Position numbers and translations under genes: made by a program | Shown: positions 4,128-5,110 of the stretch, piece after piece | How the letters are laid out: every line of letters begins with the position of its first letter | Numbering within the stretch: the first letter of the stretch is position 1 | Origin: Methylovulum sp. | GTDB lineage: Bacteria > Pseudomonadota > Gammaproteobacteria > Methylococcales > Methylomonadaceae | NCBI GenBank assembly: GCA_004299465.1 | Contig: SCST01000164.1 | Location: 1-5,110, forward strand | DNA: 5,110 bases | Direction of reading: 5' to 3' | Notes under the pieces: model-generated | The model's input: only the letters and a program-made list of their open reading frames with translations | Told to the model about the DNA's origin: nothing | Databases searched by the model: none

Positions 4128-5110
4128 ATGCGCGAAAAAAACACTGCAAGGCAAGCCGAACGTAAGTCTGTTGATAACATCGATGTGATCCCTTACGACG
4201 TAGCATTTGCGTCGTTACCGTTAGTGCAGGCGGATGCATTGACGGTTAAGGAAATCGTCTTTATCGAAAGCAATGTCGTCGATTACCAGGGATTGATTGA
4301 CGGCATCAAGCCGGGTGTGGAAGTGCATGTACTGGATGCCTCTGGGGACGGCCTGGCGCAGATAGCGGAGATTCTGGCCGGGCGTAGCGGCATCGACGCC
4401 GTGCATATCCTGTCGCACGGCTCCGAAGGTGCGGTGCAACTAGGGGCGTTGACGCTGACGGCGCATAACATCGAAACCCGCTCCGGGGAACTGGCCGAGA
4501 TCGGTCAGGCGCTAAGCGCTGATGCAGATATATTGCTGTATGGCTGTGACGTGGCGGCGGATGCGGATGGCAAAGCGCTGGTGGATCGATTGGCGGTGCT
4601 GACCGGTGCCGATGTGGCGGCGTCGGATGATTTGACCGGTAGCGCGTATCTGAAAGCCGACTGGGATTTGGAGTTTCTCACAGGTGAACAGAACGTCGAA
4701 GCCAAGCCCCTTGTTTTGACGCCGTACGGTTCCACGCTAGTGAACAATACGCTCGATTTCAGCAGCGATATCGTTAGCAATTTCGTTACTGCAACCCACC
4801 CGACCGCCAATTTCGGGACTATTAACTTAAAGATTGTTGACAATGCCAATTCCACTGGCACTGCTAGAGCGTCTCTTACTGACGCCACAACGGGGCAAGT
4901 CAACGGGAGCTTCAGCGATTTCTATTACAGCGGCAGTACTGGAAAATATTTGGTTGTTTACTCTGATGGGCGAGAGTTCAGTTTTCAATCGGTGAAATTT
5001 GGAAGCTATGGAAGTACCGTTTATTCAAGTTTGACCGCTTACGCTTATCGAGATGGTATTTTGCTTGGCAGTCAAACGATATCAACTACCTTTCCTTCCG
5101 GGACTTCATA
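4128..5110 (+). CDS. N-terminus of a large DUF4347 surface/secreted protein (partial, runs off right edge)
   Basis: The frame from ATG 4128 is open for 327 codons to the window's end. Residues about 42-190 are a DUF4347 domain: EIVFIESNVVDYQGLIDGI, a GVEVHVLDASGDGLAQIAEIL strand-helix, VHILSHGSEGAVQLG (H97-G98), DILLYGCDVAA (C140), and ASDDLTGS followed by DWDLEFLTG. This domain usually heads adhesins or RTX-like proteins of thousands of residues exported by type I secretion, which fits the absence of an N-terminal signal peptide here. Residues from about 205 on are Ser/Thr/Gly-rich beta sequence, perhaps the first extracellular module. A weak AGAGA (4116-4120) lies 7 nt before the start. The His and Cys each follow hydrophobic strands, as in clan CD peptidases. 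The C-terminal secretion signal, if present, is outside the window. Confidence 0.9.
   Translation, partial: MREKNTARQAERKSVDNIDVIPYDVAFASLPLVQADALTVKEIVFIESNVVDYQGLIDGIKPGVEVHVLDASGDGLAQIAEILAGRSGIDAVHILSHGSEGAVQLGALTLTAHNIETRSGELAEIGQALSADADILLYGCDVAADADGKALVDRLAVLTGADVAASDDLTGSAYLKADWDLEFLTGEQNVEAKPLVLTPYGSTLVNNTLDFSSDIVSNFVTATHPTANFGTINLKIVDNANSTGTARASLTDATTGQVNGSFSDFYYSGSTGKYLVVYSDGREFSFQSVKFGSYGSTVYSSLTAYAYRDGILLGSQTISTTFPSGTS

Noticed and set aside
4505..4903. 132-codon minus-strand frame opposite the DUF4347 gene
   Set aside because: It is the antisense shadow of a G+C-rich coding frame whose plus-strand product has clear DUF4347 motifs.

Overview
The window looks like an accessory, repeat-rich stretch of a gammaproteobacterial chromosome. 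Three things suggest this: a DUF4347 adhesin start, an Rpn-type nuclease and copies of the 'CCCAAGC-tccg-GCTTGGG' dispersed repeat. I associate that combination with methanotrophs (Methylococcales) and relatives, but this is recall, not a search. Base composition is mosaic: the Rpn gene is A+T-rich, the tail-collar gene is clearly G+C-rich, and the repeats are in between.

Layout. 1-260: the tail of an unidentified reading frame, a relic of an Rpn C-terminus, and a GC hairpin repeat. 261-1115 (+): Rpn/PDDEXK_2 nuclease ('putative transposase'). 1116-1480: no intact gene; it holds a copy of the Rpn 3' end, what looks like an insertion-sequence end, a palindrome and two TATAAT hexamers. 1481-2095 (+): a second, unrelated PD-(D/E)XK nuclease with an N-terminal heptad coiled coil encoded by a 21-bp tandem repeat. 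2096-2466: a 141-bp structured repeat interrupted by a 115-117-bp MITE. 2467-3213 (-): an apparently exported phage-tail-collar-domain protein with a structured upstream region. 3214-4127: no gene; it contains an inverted-repeat element, a second, uninterrupted copy of the 141-bp repeat, a GC hairpin repeat and a 16-bp palindrome. 4128 to the right edge (+): the N-terminus of a DUF4347 protein, probably a very large surface or secreted protein.

How it fits together. I see no operon: the four main genes are separated by non-coding DNA and repeats. The two nucleases may be selfish or recombination-promoting, or defence-related. The tail-collar and DUF4347 proteins both look extracytoplasmic, but no direct link between them is visible. 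The strongest internal inference concerns the two copies of the 141-bp repeat: one is an empty site for the MITE found in the other, so the boundaries and target duplication of the insertion can be read from this window alone.
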